DNA of 7,739 bases, taken from NCBI GenBank assembly GCA_002508425.1, contig DAKU01000068.1, positions 1-7,739 of the forward strand, in the 5' to 3' direction. Each line of letters opens with the position of its first letter. Position 1 is the first letter of the stretch. The stretch comes from Methanosarcinaceae archaeon UBA470 (GTDB lineage: Archaea; Halobacteriota; Methanosarcinia; Methanosarcinales; Methanosarcinaceae). Under the pieces are notes generated by a model that was not told the origin of the DNA, ran no database searches, and saw only the letters and a program-made list of their open reading frames with translations. Made by a program: the position numbers and the translations under genes. Shown one piece after another: positions 6,170 through 7,739 of this stretch.

Positions 6170-7192
6170 ATGATTATAATAACGTTGTTTCTCATCTTTT
6201 TATGTTTATTACAGTCTGCGATCTTCTCTGGTCTTACTATCGGCTTGTTCGGCCTGAGCAGACTTCGGCTTGAAGTAGAGGCTGAACTTAAGAACTCGTT
6301 TGCTGTGAAGGTACTTGAACTGCGCACAGACTCCAACTTATTGCTGGCCACGCTTTTGTGGGGCAATGTGGGAGTGAATGTGCTCCTAACATTACTGACA
6401 GATTCGATAATGAGCGGAGCTTCAGCATTTATATTCTCAACTTTTCTGATAGCCTTTTTCGGTGAGATCGCACCTCAGGCATATTTTTCCCGCCATACAA
6501 TGAAAGTGGGTTCTCATCTTGTTCCCTTGATCAAATTTTATAGGTACCTTCTGTATCCAGTGGCCAAACCTACGGCTCATTTACTTGACCTGTGGCTGGG
6601 AAAAGAAGGAGTCATGTATTTCAAGGAAAGGGCTATGAGAGTCATGATCGAAAAGCATATGCTCTCTTCGAGATCAGATATCGACCGTATCGAAGGGCTT
6701 GGTGCGCTCAATTTTCTTTCCATTGACGACCTAAACATAAAAAATGAAGGCTCAGTGATCCATCCTGAAAGTATAATTCACCTCCCTTTCAAGGATGGAT
6801 ATCCGGTATTCCCACATATGGAAAGAAGATCCACGGACCCCCTATTACATCAGATAGCTCTGTCAGGTAAGAAATGGGTCATAGTTGTTGATGAGAAGGA
6901 AGAGCCTTCTGTGGCTATTGACTCGGATGCTTTCCTAAGAGCAGCCTTCAACACCGAAAAAGTGTTTCACCCCCTGGCATATTGCCATCATCCAATAATA
7001 GTGCGCTTATCACAGGAAAGACTGGGAGATGTGATCAAGAGACTCAAAGTATATCCCATCGATCTCGAGGACGATGTTGTGGATGAAGATCTTATCATCT
7101 ACTGGAACATAGATGACCCGGATAGGCGCATCATTACAGGTTCGGATCTGCTGGGTAGGCTTCTGCGGGGTATAGTGGTAAGAGTGGAATAA
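6170..7192 (+). CDS. CNNM/CorB-like protein with DUF21 domain and degenerate CBS region
   Basis: A member of the CNNM/CorB/CorC family; characterised members are Mg2+ transporters, many acting in export, regulated by Mg-ATP bound to a CBS pair. The 340 residues begin with a DUF21 membrane domain: helices at about 3-30, 57-80, 84-105 and 116-140. Its motifs are clear: FSGLTIGLFGLSRLRLE (19-35), LLWGNVGVNVLLTLL (62-76) and GEIAPQAYFSRH (98-109). A helical linker (about 148-185) leads to a region that looks like two weak CBS motifs, at about 205-260 and 270-335. Only the second keeps a recognisable ITGSDLL (322-328); the usual MTPR-type motif is missing. Nucleotide control may therefore be altered. 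It follows MscS by 54 bases and is either the last gene of that operon or under its own TATA box. With CorA four genes away it suggests Mg2+ homeostasis. Confidence 0.88.
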   Translation: MIIITLFLIFLCLLQSAIFSGLTIGLFGLSRLRLEVEAELKNSFAVKVLELRTDSNLLLATLLWGNVGVNVLLTLLTDSIMSGASAFIFSTFLIAFFGEIAPQAYFSRHTMKVGSHLVPLIKFYRYLLYPVAKPTAHLLDLWLGKEGVMYFKERAMRVMIEKHMLSSRSDIDRIEGLGALNFLSIDDLNIKNEGSVIHPESIIHLPFKDGYPVFPHMERRSTDPLLHQIALSGKKWVIVVDEKEEPSVAIDSDAFLRAAFNTEKVFHPLAYCHHPIIVRLSQERLGDVIKRLKVYPIDLEDDVVDEDLIIYWNIDDPDRRIITGSDLLGRLLRGIVVRVE

Positions 7193-7266
7193 GAGCCACT
7201 ACACATCATCTTGTGAAACACTCTGAAGCTATTGCTTTTGTATAGAATTCCATGTAATTGGGTTAT

Positions 7267-7298
7267 TTTTAACGGAAAAAACATATATACTGTTAAAA
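7267..7298 (+). promoter_or_regulatory. S-layer gene promoter: TATA box inside an inverted repeat
   Basis: ACATATATAC (7281-7290) is a TATA-like element. It is bracketed by TTTTAAC (7267-7273) and GTTAAAA (7292-7298), perfect 7-base arms. Transcription would start near 7310-7315, giving a short leader of about 30 bases. The arms could be where a regulator competes with TBP, or simply AT-rich chance. Confidence 0.45.
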
Positions 7299-7330
7299 TA
7301 ATACTATTTTCATAGATAGTAAATGTTGTA

Positions 7331-7338
7331 GGAGTGAT
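7331..7338 (+). promoter_or_regulatory. Ribosome binding site of the S-layer gene
   Basis: GGAGTGAT closely matches the complement of the archaeal 16S rRNA 3' end (missing one G) and ends 6 bases before the ATG at 7345. It fixes the start and fits a highly expressed surface protein. Confidence 0.7.
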
Positions 7339-7344
7339 AAAGAT

Positions 7345-7739
7345 ATGAAAATCAAAATACTGATAGTCACTTTACTTTGTCTGGGATTGTTATGCGCAAC
7401 AGCCGCTGCGGCAGCTAACAATTCGACAGGTAACAGGATATGGGATGCTAACCAGAATCCCTCTTTTGAATATTCATGGACACCTCTCAGTTATTCAGGT
7501 TTCTACTACGACCTTAACTCTGGGGAAGGGTCTGAAACACTGACTGTAAAACTGGACAGCAAGTCTGACAGATCCATTGAAGAGGATGATCTGGTCTATT
7601 CCACACGACCAATAGAGACTGATTTTGAGCGAGATGAATGGGGCTCGTTCCAGATAGTCGGATTCATGGCAGAAAGATACTTTGCTGGATATTCTGGCAA
7701 CACGGCCTTTGCAAAGGAAGTCAGCCTCATAGCGGATAA
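7345..7739 (+). CDS. S-layer protein with Methanosarcinales S-layer repeat domain (partial, 5' part)
   Basis: Start of a secreted surface-layer glycoprotein; 131 residues are visible and the frame is still open at the window edge (the final TAA is out of frame). Residues 1-24 form a classical signal peptide: KIK, a hydrophobic core ILIVTLLCLGLLC, then an Ala-rich cleavage region. Mature sequence follows from about NNSTGNRI, where NNST is an N-glycosylation sequon. The rest matches the S-layer duplication domain of Methanosarcinaceae: SGFYYDLNSGEGSETLTVKL (about 52-71), the DLVYSTRPIE stretch (83-92) and GFMAERYFAGYSG (107-119). Full-length members usually carry two such domains and a C-terminal membrane anchor, which would be outside the window. 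It has its own promoter and ribosome binding site. Confidence 0.92.
   Translation, partial: MKIKILIVTLLCLGLLCATAAAAANNSTGNRIWDANQNPSFEYSWTPLSYSGFYYDLNSGEGSETLTVKLDSKSDRSIEEDDLVYSTRPIETDFERDEWGSFQIVGFMAERYFAGYSGNTAFAKEVSLIAD

Overview
The window looks like chromosomal DNA from a methanogenic archaeon of the Methanosarcinaceae (a Methanolobus, Methanococcoides or Methanomethylovorans-like organism is a guess; the genus cannot be fixed). The family call rests on three things: the start of an S-layer protein with the Methanosarcinales S-layer repeat at the right edge, a DUF432 gene coupled to an MscS channel, and AT-rich intergenic DNA with archaeal TATA boxes and GGTG-type ribosome binding sites.

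Left part, minus strand: a MacB/FtsX-type ABC permease (35-1225), then a membrane-anchored metallophosphoesterase (1476-2657). The 250 bases between them hold a possible promoter and three small inverted repeats. No ABC ATPase gene is visible; if there is one it lies beyond the left edge.

Middle, 2658-3405: about 750 bases that hold no large gene but are not empty. They contain a perfect 7-bp palindrome, a strong TATA box, a 27-residue single-span membrane peptide gene with a good ribosome binding site and a terminator-like hairpin right after its stop, then three more inverted repeats, the last followed by six T's.

Right part, plus strand: CorA Mg2+ channel (3406-4491), DUF432 protein (4533-5243), MscS-type channel (5240-6115, ATGA overlap with DUF432) and a CNNM/CorB-like DUF21 protein (6170-7192, with its own TATA box). 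All four are linked to membrane ion flow: Mg2+ uptake (CorA), tension-gated solute release with a probable soluble partner (MscS and DUF432), and a CNNM-type Mg2+ transporter. I infer an ion and osmotic homeostasis cluster; CorA, DUF432 and MscS are probably one operon. The window ends inside a secreted S-layer protein (7345 to the edge) behind its own promoter.

No rRNA, tRNA, CRISPR array, insertion sequence or phage gene is seen. Best candidates for something undescribed: the 27-residue membrane peptide unit, the structured segment after it, and the DUF432-MscS pair.
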